A stretch of DNA of 64,000 nucleotides from Bettongia penicillata ogilbyi (taxonomy: Eukaryota; Chordata; Mammalia; Diprotodontia; Potoroidae): NCBI GenBank assembly GCA_023548195.1, contig JAJHZJ010000577.1, positions 1,704,574 through 1,768,573 on the forward strand, written 5' to 3'. This document shows positions 32,106-43,570 of this stretch, piece after piece. The notes beneath the pieces were generated by a model. It was given only the letters and a program-made list of their open reading frames with translations, had not been told where the DNA came from and did not search any database. The position numbers and the translations under genes were made by a program. Positions within the stretch are counted from its first letter, which is position 1, and each line of letters begins with the position of its first letter.

Positions 32106-33642
32106 TTTCTAAAAGAAGGTCAGCAGCTTTTGCTGTTTAAAAAGAAAAGAGATGGATACTATGGAGGGAAAAGGAAAGAAAAATTCTGAACTAGATCTTA
32201 AAGAAAACAACTTTTCCTTTTAACTCCCTCTACCAGTTAATTAAATCCTATATTTAACTTTTTTTGGAGAGTGTTTAACTTTGAGTTAATCATTACCCAG
32301 GTCAAATCTTGGATGACTCTCTCCAAGTATCCCTGGCAATAATTGTGTAAATACCCTGGAGGTAGAGAAGGTGAAAGAGCTCTTTTTTGGATAGAGAGTT
32401 CTGACCCAAGTCTCTGGTTATATTCAGTTCAGAATCCTTTCTTTTACTTTTGAACCGTCTCAGAGCCAAGTAGACAGCTCAAGGCTAGAGCAATTTCCTA
32501 ACTTGAAAGTAAATAGGAATCATCTGCTACTTATATCTGCTTTTAAATGGTATTTTTGTTGAAAAGAAAATAAATTCAAAGAAATATTAGTGATGATTTT
32601 CCTCTCCTCCTGAGGCTGCAAAAAAAATACTTGCTTTTGTCCTCGAACCCCAGTGTCAGAAGCTCTCATAACACATAAGGGCCAGGTTTGGAGGGTTTCT
32701 CACCTCTTTAGAAAAATCACCACCAGTCACCATCCAGCATTCTTACAGGAACTCCCTTTGCAAGCATACAGTTCACAAAAAAAATAAAAAATAAAAATGG
32801 AACATTAAATAAATGATGGAAGAAAACAAAATGGAACCATAACAAATGAAATTAAAACCTTTCAAGGAGCAAATTACTTCCTGTCTTGGAAAAATCTTTG
32901 ACTTATTGTCCCAAATATGTGGGACACCCCCTTTTGTTCTAGTTTCCTGTTGCTCCAAGCTGGTGCATTAATTATTATTCTGTCCTGATTGGATACAGGG
33001 TTCCAGTTTTCATTATCTCACAGAGAAGCCACATAACTAGTAGGAGACATAGTCCTCATTGTGTGATCATTCCTATTGATATAATTGCAGACTGGAGACT
33101 CCTGCCAATTTCTGACCATATGCAAGCTTGCCATAGAAACAGGGATGCTGTTGTTCCCATGTTTCAAGTGACTATGTGTCACCAGCTCCTTCTTCAGATA
33201 TAATGACCACAGATCCTGATGTCTGTCTCCCTTTGACACATTGGACGGCTGACTTTGATGTAAGGGCCCACTCCCTACTTGCTCAGGAGATAAGCAAACA
33301 TCACAATTGCTTCTAATCTATTAAGCATGGATAATTTTTTTTTTAAGCAAGCTGTCTGGACTAGCCAAGGAAGTATGGTTCTTTCAATATAGAATTTGAC
33401 TTGACATCAGGAACATGGGTTCAAATCTTGTCTTAAATATTTTCTATGATACTGGGCAAATCATTTAATTTTCTATTGTTTCAGGTAATTCCTTAAAAGT
33501 ATAATTTATAGAACAGTTATTGATCCGTGCCATGGATTCCTTACATCAATGAAATCATAGAGATAATTTTTTTTAATTTCAAGCAAAATATTTTATATTC
33601 TTTGCCAGTTATTAATGCTAAAAAACAAAAGGTAGAGTGTCT

Positions 33643-33838
33643 GCCGAGGTGAGGAATTTGCGGACTTGAGGTCACATGTGGCCTTCTAGGTCCTTGGGTG
33701 CAGTCCTTTGACTGAGTTCAAGTTTAATAGAATAAATCCTTTTATAACAGGAATTTATTCTGTAAAGTTTGGGTTTGGTCAAAGGACTGCACCCAAGGAC
33801 CTAGAGGGCCACAAGCCCACAGGTTCCCCATCCCTGCC
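33643..33838. mobile_element. Palindromic hAT-like MITE
   Basis: Left arm (33679-33713) contains CTAGGTCCTTGGGTGCAGTC and CTTTGAC; the right arm (33779-33812) contains the exact complement GTCAAAGGACTGCACCCAAG then GACCTAG. The arms extend outward with mismatches (left GCGGACTTGAGGTCACATG, right ACAAGCCCACAGGTTCCCC) and inward to near-complementary GAATAAAT and ATTTATTC. The whole 196 nt is therefore one imperfect palindrome. A partial copy is at 30810-30860. It carries no transposase and I infer hAT-like mobilisation from resemblance to marsupial non-autonomous elements. Confidence 0.7.
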
Positions 33839-34555
33839 TAAGGGAAGAACTGTAGGAACATTAGGTAATGATTTATTCCCTCAAGAGCATCAATTATTTT
33901 GGGACAGAAGGAAACAAACACCATTCATTTGAGGAAAAAAGGTAAAAGGAAAAGATCTCAACATGAGCTATGTATAGTATCTAAGTACAGTAGTTATATA
34001 GGAGCTAAGTGTAGTATAATGATAATTTTCTTTTGGATGGAAAGAGAAGTGGAAGGTAAGAATGGAGCTGGAGAAATTGAGACTGATGACGCCTGTGACA
34101 TTATGCTGCTGCCAAATTTGGCAACAAAGGAGAGAAGAAAAAAGACCAGAAAACGTATATCCCCTTTTCCTGAAAGCCATGGGAAATGCCAGATGTTCCT
34201 TATTACTGCGGTCAAAACTGGCCTTATCTATTGAGTGTCTGCTTTTTATGGCTATGATGATCAGTTTTCATGCTGGCAGAGTAGGGATAAGTTTTCCAGG
34301 TTTTGCTCAGCTCCTGGGCATCTAAATCTTGTGTCAAGGGCTGAGGGGTGGCGAGGGGGGAAGGAAATGAAGATGAAAGTAAAAAATTGATTGCTTAGAG
34401 CAAACTTTGGCTCATATTTTAAAAACCCTGAGTTGGGAAAGTAGCCCAGAGTATTACTTCCGCATTTAGCTCAAGGACAAAGTCAGAATGGATACACCCT
34501 TAATGTGACCTTGAATAGTATTAGTCTATCTCTTGTATTCTCCCTCTTCCATCAG

Positions 34556-34776
34556 ACTTGGAGAGTTTAAATATGGTGAATGACGATGAGCTTAAATCTG
34601 GCCTCAGATATTTATTAGCTGTGTGGCCCTGGGCAAGTCATACTTGTTTGCCTCAGTTTCTTGATCTACAAAATAAGCTGGAGAAGGAAATGGTGAACCA
34701 CTCCAGTATCTGTGCCAAGAAAACTCCAAAAGGGGTCATGAAGAGTTGGACTTGACTGAAAGTGACCAAACAGTAA
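34556..34776 (+). mobile_element. tRNA-headed SINE, family A, 5' truncated
   Basis: CTGGCCTCAGATATTTATTAG, GTGGCCCTGGGCAAGTCA, GGAGAAGGAAATGGTGAACC and GTCATGAAGAGTTGGACTT, then an AAAGTGACCAAACAGTAA end. Confidence 0.8.
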
Positions 34777-34886
34777 ACTGTTATACAAATAAGTATATTT
34801 AGATAAGCCCTATATTTGGCCAAGACTTTCAACTATTTATGTGCTTGAGAAAGAGCACTTGTATCTCTCGTGTAGGAAGATGGTAG

Positions 34887-35085
34887 TGTGTGTGTGTGTA
34901 TACAGATACACACATATATACGTATATACTCACATATATACACATATATTGTATGCATGTATAGGTATGTGTATCTACACATATGTATACATGCATGTGT
35001 ATTTTTAGGCATACGCACATCTGTATACATGTATGTATGTGCACATATGTGCATGCATATAAACGCATATGTACAGGTGTATATT
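34887..35085. repeat. TG/TATACA compound simple repeat
   Basis: A (GT)n run followed by alternating CACATATATAC, GTATACATG and ATGTGCACAT units. The open frames on both strands are repeat artefacts. Alternating purine-pyrimidine sequence could take up Z-form. Confidence 0.9.
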
Positions 35086-35906
35086 TATGATGTAACTATG
35101 TTTTCTGGTACATACACTCAATAGTTTCAAGAGCTCTGACATGTAAAATACTAGTGGGTTTTTTCCTCTGTCCTTTTCTTGTCAAAAAACAATTCTGAAA
35201 GGGATAAACATAGAAATGACCAACTAACTCATGATGGGAGGATAATTAAAGGGACTGGAGAGCTACTTCTGCCAGTATAATAAGCTAACCATTTATTTAA
35301 CAGTGCCAATTCCTTGTGAGTAGACTGATTATCTTAAAGAGAAGCTGTTCTTTCCTTGTTACCTGTGATGCTTCCACTTTGAGGAGATAAAGGCAGAATG
35401 ATGGAAGACAGAGCCACCTTTCTGCCACTTCTGCAGAAGGGAGAGACATTGAAATGTTTTGTGTTTGTTTGTTTTGATGCTGGATGGAATATAACACTGA
35501 AACAATTATCTTTATAGTTTTTTTTTCTTTTTCAAATGACAGATAAGCCTCTGTGATCTGCTTCCAGCTCTGGATCTACCATCCCTGTGATATTCATAAT
35601 AAAGTCAGAGATGTGGCCTGAGGCAGGGCAGAACTAGCTCTGCCTCCTTCCCTTATATTTTGGTTTCTCTCACACTTATTTCTAAGCTAAGCCTGAGAAT
35701 CTCTTGAGAAATTCTAAATACGTGAGATAAATTTTTTGAAAGAGAGGTTGAGACTTCTGCGCAGACTTAGGGAATGAAAAGAGAAAAAGAATCATCTTAG
35801 CCTGGGGTAGTCTGCCTGACTTCTGTTAGTCATGAATTATAGCTATGAGTACCAAGCTGTCAGACTGCCTTTATTAGGGAGAGATTCTAATGACTATGTT
35901 CTAGAA

Positions 35907-36203
35907 CAGTGGTGCCAAATTCAGCTAGAAATGGGGGAGCAGGGGAGGATTAAACCATACATAATGATCCCTGCAGGCTACATATTTACTTAGAAAACCA
36001 CATGTTAACATTATGCTTTATTGTATTTTTATTTATGTTGTTAAATTTATAACATTTAATTTATAATTTATATTTTTAATTTAATTTTATATAATTTATA
36101 ATTTAAATTTATAAATTTATTTACTTATTTTGTAAATTGCATTTTAATCTAGATTGGGTTTCACTTGAGGGTTTTGTGGACTCTACGTTTGATACCTCTG
36201 CTA
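35907..36203. mobile_element. hAT/Charlie-like non-autonomous DNA element
   Basis: Starts CAGTGGTGCCAAATTCAGC and ends with the near-complement GTTTGATACCTCTG, giving imperfect terminal inverted repeats. The interior has ATAATGATCCCTGCAGGCTAC and AAAACCACATGTTAACATT, then an AT-rich core (36010-36130), then CTAGATTGGGTTTCACTTGAG. The layout matches hAT-type elements whose ends begin CAG(T/G)GGT. Confidence 0.65.
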
Positions 36204-36355
36204 TAGAAAAGTGAATTTGAGATGGCTAACAGCTGATCCTGAAGAGATTACGCCCAGAAGGGAGAGATGCCCAGTGCAACCCAGGAGACACTAGAAGATC
36301 CAGTAAACCATCATGAATGAGTGAAACAATTTCCTGCTGGGATTACGAATGAATG

Positions 36356-36490
36356 AACAAATGAATGAATGGATGAAAAAGTATCAATTAAACACTTACT
36401 ATGTGCAAAGTACTGTGTTAAACACAGGGGATACAAATATAAAATATAGTCCCTACTAGCAGGAAGCCCAAATTCTAGTAGGGACAACAA
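36356..36490 (+). mobile_element. Family C repeat, 5' part
   Basis: AATCAATTAAACACTTACTATG-like start, GCAAAGTACTGTGTTAAACAC, GGGATACAAATATAAAATAT and a CTAGTAGGGACAACAATAC end. Confidence 0.55.
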
Positions 36491-36539
36491 TACACATTGG
36501 TTTGAACTGCAAGTCAGATGGAAAGATCCCAAAGATCGT

Positions 36540-38260
36540 GAGGTGCAATGGCAAGGAAAATACTAATGCTTCCGTCTTTAATAGTCATGTCACTTTCTAA
36601 TGGTTCTTTGACTTTTGTCAGTGCTAAGAACTTTGGTGAAAAGAACTTTCTTTCCAAGGTCTTCAATAGCTATGGCTATAGGGTCTATAGAAGGAGTCAC
36701 CAGGGCGACATCTCTATTAGGGTTGTTTCCCAAGATAATGGCTATGGGGGTTGGGCTGAAAGCACTGCTGTTGCCAAGGATCTTAGATTCAGGTTCCTGG
36801 CCTATTTCCACTGAGGTCGGAGGAGAGGTTGTAGGAAAGGTTGTGGTAATAGTTTGACTTTTCTGGCACTTGCCACCTTCTCTCTGCCTTCAAAGTGTCT
36901 TAGGTTGACTTGCCAGCCCTGTTGGTGATGGTCAGCATTTGGTGTGGGTGGATGGCCCTACCCCCTCAATTGTTGCCTCCTGGGATCATGGTTATTGGGG
37001 CGAAAATGGAAGTAGTGCCAATGGTTTGTGGTAGAGGACTTGCCACTCCCAGAGCTCTTGAAGTTACCTGTCTGTTGATGCTAGTTGGTCAGCTCTTGGT
37101 TTTGGTGGTATTGAAAAAGGTGGGTCCCTTCTTCATAGTGATTGCTCCCCTTGATCATGTTCAGTAGGAACTATGAGCCATATACTCAATGGAATACCAC
37201 CTCTATCAGAGTCCATTGAGAATTAGTATAGTGATGGTGCCATAGGAATTTGGTGGTCCTATAGCAGCAGAGGCATGAGTTGTCTGTCTATGCTTGTGTA
37301 CAAGCACAGGAATGCTAACTTCATTCCCTACTAGTTACATTGATTGACCAGAGAAAAAAAGAAAAACACATTAATGGAACTCATGAGGTATGGCTTTGCA
37401 TGAATGTGTTTCCATAGAGTATGTAACTAGAATCTATCCTCCTCTGGGTCTTTTGCATGACAGGAGGTACCCCTGGTGCTATACTAGAAATTGCCTGGTG
37501 GATGGTTGAGCATTATTTGCTCAGTTTGCTTTGCATTTGCAGTTCATGCCTTAACAATCCAATTAGATATGCATACTAAATAAAGAACAATTTTATTCTC
37601 AGAGTAGCTGGCTGGAAATGAAGCATTTCTTTGACAAAAATGTCCCTAGGGTGCCCAGAACACATAAGAATACATAAGATTTTTCTGTCTTCTCTATGAA
37701 GCCCAGTGATTTGCCTTCTTTACTTTCAGGAAATCTTGTATTATCCTTAATGAGGATGCATTTTTACACAGAATTCAGAGATTTGGACTTTTGACCATTC
37801 CCCTTGAAGACCCTGCAAGCGTTGGCTTTCTGATGGATTAAAAATTCTGTGTACGAGTCTAGAAGTTACTGGTTTTTCAGAAGCCTGGGAAATAAGAGAG
37901 CTTACTCCCTTTTCCGCCTCCTCACCCTGAAGTAGTAGGTTGAGGAGTAGAAGCTGCCTCAGAATCCAGAACAGCCTCAGGATGTGGTGGTTTGGGAACA
38001 GAAGAACTGGACAAAAGCACCTATGTGGAGTTAGGGGTGGTACTCTACATCTGGCAAATCCAATCCTTGCTGGAAGAAGCTCAGCTGAATGGGAAGAGGT
38101 ATTCCTGGACTCAGTTGGGAGCAGCTGCCTATGAGCCAATGATCTGCAATTTTTTTGGCGGGCAGGGGCAATCTGTAGGATTGTCTTTTCAACTGTACCA
38201 CAGAAACCCCCACACCCTCAGCTATTTTGCTTACTTCGGATGATGCTTAAAAAGCATAGT
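36540..38260. other. Unidentified coding-like island, broken
   Basis: A 1.7-kb stretch free of recognised repeats, with higher GC than its surroundings and several overlapping open frames on both strands. On the plus strand 37992-38243 reads MGTEELDKSTYVELGVVLY..., then IQSLLEEAQLNGKRYSWTQL and AAAYEPMICNFFGGQGQ, with the composition of real protein; the frame upstream has stops. On the minus strand 36590-36811 reads a Pro/Ser/Thr/Ile-rich peptide. I recognise no family. It may be a decayed processed gene, an undescribed retroelement or chance. No start-to-stop gene is supported. Confidence 0.25.
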
Positions 38261-38584
38261 TTCTTTCCTTTTGACCCCAGAGGTACTAAATATGTCACTT
38301 ATCTTGAGAAGTCTGCACAGTTATCGTAGTGATTTTACTTTGTGTACACATTTCACAATAACATTTCTTTCCCCAGTTCCCTTTGTGGGAAACAATGCAT
38401 TGAAAACTACTTCCAAGATTCCTCATCATAAACAGCACAGCCACATTAAGCATTCTACAATCTGGTCACTGGGAAGACTTTTGGACGCCTTTCTGAGATT
38501 TATGTAGTGATGAGGGTTCATTCTGCAATGCATTGGTAGCTTTATATCATAACCATACTATGGGAGGTTTCATGATATAGTAGA

Positions 38585-38935
38585 AAGATCACTGGAAATG
38601 GATTCATATCTGGGTCTGAGCTTTAGTATGTGCAAACTAGTAGAAACCTCTCAGTTTACTCATATTTTGTGACTTGTCCTTTGTTCTCAAGGAGGACCAT
38701 GGCATCAGGAAGATGATGTTATTACTTGCAAGTGAATTGGATTTAAGTAAGAGAGGGCTGTGCAGGGTCACTAGCCTCACTTTCTCCTCCTTAGCCATCT
38801 GGGTCCAATGGCAGAATATAGATCAGGATGACTGGAGATGGCCCCTACTTACTCATCTATAAAAAATGTGGATGATAATACCTGTCAGTCTGCTTTCTGA
38901 GATTGTTATAAGGCTCGATGAGATAATAAACACAT
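38585..38935 (+). mobile_element. tRNA-headed SINE variant split by family B SINE
   Basis: The left piece (38585-38668) ends at CAGTTTACTCAT; the right piece (38849-38935) resumes at TTACTCATCTATAAAAAATG and runs to GAGATTGTTATAAGGCTCGATG. Together they make one element of the type at 11079-11312. Confidence 0.6.
38671..38846 (-). mobile_element. SINE, family B, inserted into a SINE variant
   Basis: CCTTTGTTCTCAAGGAGGACC, TTACTTGCAAGTGAATTGG, GGGCTGTGCAGGGTCACTAG and CTCACTTTCTCCTCC. The flanks CAGTTTACTCATATT (left, about 38653-38667) and CTTACTCATCTATAAA (right, from about 38850) are the same point of a tRNA-headed SINE, so TTACTCAT is duplicated. Confidence 0.75.
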
Positions 38936-39904
38936 ACAAAAGTATATTTTTAAAAAAAAAATCATCTCCACAAACATTAAGCAGTTTACTGTGACTGAAA
39001 AAGTAGATAGAATCTGAGAGTCAAGAAGACATGATTTCAGGTTGTACATCTGAAATCTACTGACTATGGACAAATCACTTAACATTTTCTTATCTCCAGG
39101 CAATTCTCACTGACCTTAAGATGAAAAGCAATTGTCCATCTGCAAGGATTTGGGGAAAGGAGGATTTCCTTCTTGGAAATCACTACATCAATTAAATAAC
39201 AGGTCCAAACAATTATACCATAATAACAACAAATAATTAAAAATGTGCTTAGGTAATTCAGGCGATACAAAGACAAAATAAAAACAGTCCCTGTCCTCAA
39301 GGAGTTTATATTCTTTTTGTGAACCACAGAGTGCTATATTAATGTTAGTGGAATTAAGTTTGTCCCTTGACTAAAACCCAGCGTGAGAATTTGGAATAAA
39401 AACATGTGCCTTTATTATTGATTTGTGGATTGGAGAATGATTAGTACTATTTTTCAAAGGCTCTGAGCGTATAATTAACCCTTAATGAGGTTGCCTAGAT
39501 GGGAATCTTTGGTATTGATGGAAAATGAATAATTATAGCCTCACTCAGAGTTCTCAGAGTAAAATACTCCTGGGTAGTTAGTTTAAACATTCCCAGACTC
39601 CTAAATGCACTTTAGGCATATCTAAGTGGGCACTTTCCTCCAATCTGAACCTTATGGATGTAAGGCCTGAGCAGTTGACCCTAGGGACCTAACATAATTT
39701 TAAGTAACTCAGGGCTCAAGCCTGTACATTTGCATAAGACTTTCCACAATGGTGAAGAGAGTGAATACTGTTCAGTCTTGCTCAGTAATCAAGTATCCTG
39801 TCTACCATTAAGAAGAGTTGTGTGCAAATGGCTAGGCTTGAACCCTGGATTGCATTAAAAAAAAATTTCCCTTAATAAAGTGAAAAAGAAGATAGTGTCA
39901 TAAA

Positions 39905-40157
39905 GCTGGGCTAGCCAGGTGACGATAGAGTGCTGGGCCTGGAATCAGGAAGACTCCTCTTCCTAAGTACAAATCTGACTTCAGACACTTACCAGCTGTG
40001 TGACCCAGGGCAAGTCACTGAACCTTGTTTGCCTCAGTTTCCTCATCTGTAAAATGAGCTGGAGAAGGAAATGGCGAGTCACCTCAGTATCTTTGCTAAA
40101 AAAGCCCCAAATAGGGTCATGAAGAGTCAGACATGACTGAAAAAATGACTGAACCAC
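39905..40157 (+). mobile_element. tRNA-headed SINE, family A, full length
   Basis: CTAGCCAGGTGACGATAGAG, GGGCCTGGAATCAGGAAGAC, CAGCTGTGTGACCCAGGGC, GCTGGAGAAGGAAATGGCG, AGTCACCTCAGTATC and GTCAGACATGACTGAAAAA. One of the best-preserved copies; an older variant follows at once (40158-40320). Confidence 0.88.
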
Positions 40158-40320
40158 ATTATCATATAGCTGTGTGACCGAGGGTAAGTCAATTACCCTA
40201 GCTCAGACTCCGTGTCCTCTGAAAATGGGCCTAATAATAGACTGCTACCTACTATATTGCTGAGAGTAAAAGGTTTTATAAACTTTAAAGTGCTCTTTAA
40301 ATTCAAGCAATTATCGTTAT
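40158..40320 (+). mobile_element. SINE variant, 5' truncated
   Basis: ATAGCTGTGTGACCGAGGGTAAGTC, GGCCTAATAATAGACTGC, TTTATAAACTTTAAAGTGC; same plan as 11079-11312. Confidence 0.6.
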
Positions 40321-40854
40321 TATGGGAAATAAATAGGAGGAGAGTTGATGGCATTGCCTTCAGGAAATGACAAAACTTTCTTAATGGAGGTATCCTCTAA
40401 ACTTTTCCCATAAACAGAAGCCTATCTTTCTTAAATATCCTAAATTCTGATAGTGATGTTATACAGTTGCAAAACTTGAAACACAAAAGTCTCTGAAGAA
40501 ATGAAAATAAATATCTCCAAGAAGGCAATGGAGAGATATTTGATAGGTGTGAGCAGGAGGCAACAAATAGGAAATGAATATCTTTGAAGATAAAGAAGAA
40601 TATCATTATTAAATGTATTATAGAAAAAGAAGCTAGGCTAGTTACATGGAGAGGGTGAGGCATGAAAAGTGTATAGGCTGAGTGCTCCGCTGATATGCTC
40701 AAGATGTCAGGAGGAATATGGAAGGCCTCTTCTTATAAGATGTCCCTTCCCTGAAGCTTCTCTACTCCTCAACTTGCCGCTACAGGATGAGGAAGTTGAA
40801 AAGGGGAATAAGTGCTCTTATTTCCCAGACTTTTGAGTAGATTAGAGATGTGGG

Positions 40855-40900
40855 AAAGGATTGCCTTTCAGTAGCGGAAAGGATTGCCTTTCAGTAGCGG
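40855..40900. repeat. Perfect 23-bp tandem duplication
   Basis: Two identical 23-nt units (40855-40877 and 40878-40900), each AAAGGATTGCCT...AGTAGCGG, followed by AAAGGA of a third. Their perfect identity suggests recent origin. Confidence 0.95.
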
Positions 40901-41757
40901 AAAGGACCAAGTTGAGATTATATAACAAAAATTTGTAGTGTACACAGTCAACATAGTTTCCAACAAATACACACATTGTCCATGAGGAAAATGGGTTGAA
41001 ACTTAAAGAAAAATAGTAGTGAAGAATACATGTAGAGAACACATGCAGCAAAGGATTACCTTCCATTGCTGCCTCTGGTAGCATTTTCTCCCATTTATTT
41101 ATGAAATTTATGAAATTCCTGTTATATATAGTTCTCGCTATGTTCCCAGCATCGGTGTCCTTTTAGGGTCAATAGCTGACATCTTTTTTCCCCACGTGAA
41201 GGATTCTGCTCTCTGAAGGTGCTACTGTCCTTGGGTGAGCATCTTTTCATGTATCTCTGTACCTACTTCCACTACTGTCACTCTTACTACTTCAGGTGCC
41301 ACCATTTCTATGATCATTCAGTTCTGACAGCTGGTGTGACTTCTAATGGGACCTCTGGATCTTTCAGACTTGGGAGGTCACTTGGACAACTTGAATCTCA
41401 GAAGGTCCATTTACCGAAGATTGCTAAAGAACAAATACAAGACACAGAGTTGGCCATGTTCTTATAGCTGTCATAACTCTCCTCCTCACCTGGAAGTTGT
41501 ACTGTCTTTGAGGTAGTTAAAAGCAGTTCTGCTTCCTCTCGGCTGCAAAGTAAAAAGAGAGATGAAAAGATAGTTATTCCTTTTGTATACCTACTCAGTT
41601 CCAGATAGGTTTCCCAGTTCCACATCCAGTTGGAATACTTTTCATTTTCACATACCACTAGTCCCTCAACCAAGTTTACTCCAAGCTTCCAAGTGGTCAC
41701 TCGGACTAATACCAGATAGAGAATATCTGTGAATGTTGCAAGGACCGGCCCTTGCAA

Positions 41758-41880
41758 TATTCTCCACTGGGAAGTAAACTCACTGAGGGCAGGGACTATC
41801 TTTGCTTTTTCTCTGCATACCTAATACTTAGCACAGTGCCTGCTAGCTCATAGCAAGTATTTAACAAAGGTCTGATTATT
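41758..41880 (+). mobile_element. L2-type 3' end
   Basis: GTAAACTCACTGAGGGCAGG, CTAATACTTAGCACAGTGCC and AGCAAGTATTTAACAAA. Confidence 0.7.
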
Positions 41881-43097
41881 TTAGACTTTTGGAATGTAAG
41901 AGGAAAAGAATTTGTGATATGAAATAGGTTTTGAAGCTCTTATCTAGTACATTTCTGATTTTTAGTGCTGCTGCATTTCTACAAATCTTAGTAAGGAATT
42001 AATTTATACAGGAGCTTTTCTTTCTTGTGAAAGAGTGAACTAGAAATTCTATGTGATGACTATGGCCTGCAGGCTACATACTCTAATTTCTTAAGACAAT
42101 ACTCTAGCCTTGGGCAAAATACAGTTTCCTAGAATATCACCATTACAACTGATAGGGATGGGATTTCCACTGGACCCCTAAAAGGAAAAGATCACATCTT
42201 TGGGATTCATACTCCAAAGCCCCTGAACCTAGCTCTCTGGCATTTGCCTGAGATACCCTCTCCATCTCAGTCAATAATCCTTTTAACTTTCCTTTCAATG
42301 GGGCTCTCTCTGACTTAACTCCTTCCATTGTCTGCATCTGGCCCCATCCCAGGCTACTTGCCACTCCTTGATCTCATCCAGAGCTTCCCATTCTTTTTCT
42401 ATATAAAAGTACCAATTTTATCCTCATCTAATGCTCAGATTCTCAAAATTTGGCCTGCTTGTGTGGTATCACAAATACAGAAGACTCATTAGGAATCTCA
42501 TCTGCTTCTACTAGTTTACAATTAACACGCTACTTGGGTTGAAAGAAGGTTTGAGTGTTTGAATTCTTTCCAGGCAGACCTCTGCCCTGTACCCTTGCAT
42601 TTTGGGGTTCTGAGCACCCCCTAAACTGCAGTTTTAAGCCTATCTAGCACTCTAGGTTCCACATGATTGTCTCCTTTTTGGCTTTAGGGAATTTATTTTA
42701 GACAAAGAGTTATGATTTCAATCACTGTGGCTCCAAGACCCCCAGATAAAAAAAATTCTTAACAGTTAAACAGAGCCCGTGTTTTTGGTCTACTTCATAT
42801 TCATGTCTATTTCTAGTAAACTTCTGACCTCTTAGGTTAGGGTAAAATTTTCTTTATTGGAAACAAAGCACTGAATTATATAATATAGTATTGTAGATAG
42901 ATAAGCACCAGGATAAGCTGAAGAAAAAAAAGTAACCTTTTCTTGGGATTTCCCTTAGCTTAAGTCCTTTCCTCTGAGATGCCTGTAGAGCCAATAGCCC
43001 CCCTCAGTATTATCCTTTTCTACCATAGCTGAGTCCTACCTTTTTCCTCAGGGGAAGTCTGAAATAATATTATTAACAATGGTGACAGATAACTTCT

Positions 43098-43350
43098 TGT
43101 TGAGTCATTTTTTCAGTCGTGTCTAACTTCTTTTAGGGCTTTCTTGGCAAAGATACTGGAATGGTTCTTCCCTTTCCTTCTCTAGCTCATTTTACAGATG
43201 AAGAATGAGGAAACTGAGGCAAATAGGGTTAAGCAACTTTCCCAGAGTCACAAAGCTAGTAAGTGTCTGAGGCTGGATTTGAACTTAGGAAGAAGAGTTT
43301 TCTTGACTCCAGACCTAGCACTCTGTCCACTGTGCCATCAATAGCTGCCC
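43098..43350 (-). mobile_element. tRNA-headed SINE, family A, minus
   Basis: TTTTTTCAGTCGTGTCTAAC, TTCTTGGCAAAGATACTGGA, CCTTCTCTAGCTCATTTTAC, AGTCACAAAGCTAGTAAGTG, then the head CACTCTGTCCACTGTGCCA. Confidence 0.85.
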
Positions 43351-43351
43351 C

Positions 43352-43570
43352 ATTTGTATGGTACTTACTATGTTCAGGCACTGTGCTAAGCTGTGCTTTT
43401 GATCCTCGCAGCAACCCTATAAGATAGGTGCGATTATCTCCATTTTACAGATGAGGAAACTGTGACAGAGGATAAGTGACTTGCCCAAGGTCACATAGCT
43501 ACTAAATGTTTGAGGCTGATTTTGAATGCAGGTCTTCCTGCCCAGAGTTCTACTCACTGCATTCCCTAGC
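43352..43570 (+). mobile_element. MIR/CORE-SINE, well preserved
   Basis: GTACTTACTATGTTCAGGCAC, GCAACCCTATAAGATAGGTGC, CATTTTACAGATGAGGAAAC, GTGACTTGCCCAAGGTCAC and GAATGCAGGTCTTCCTGCCC. Confidence 0.8.
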
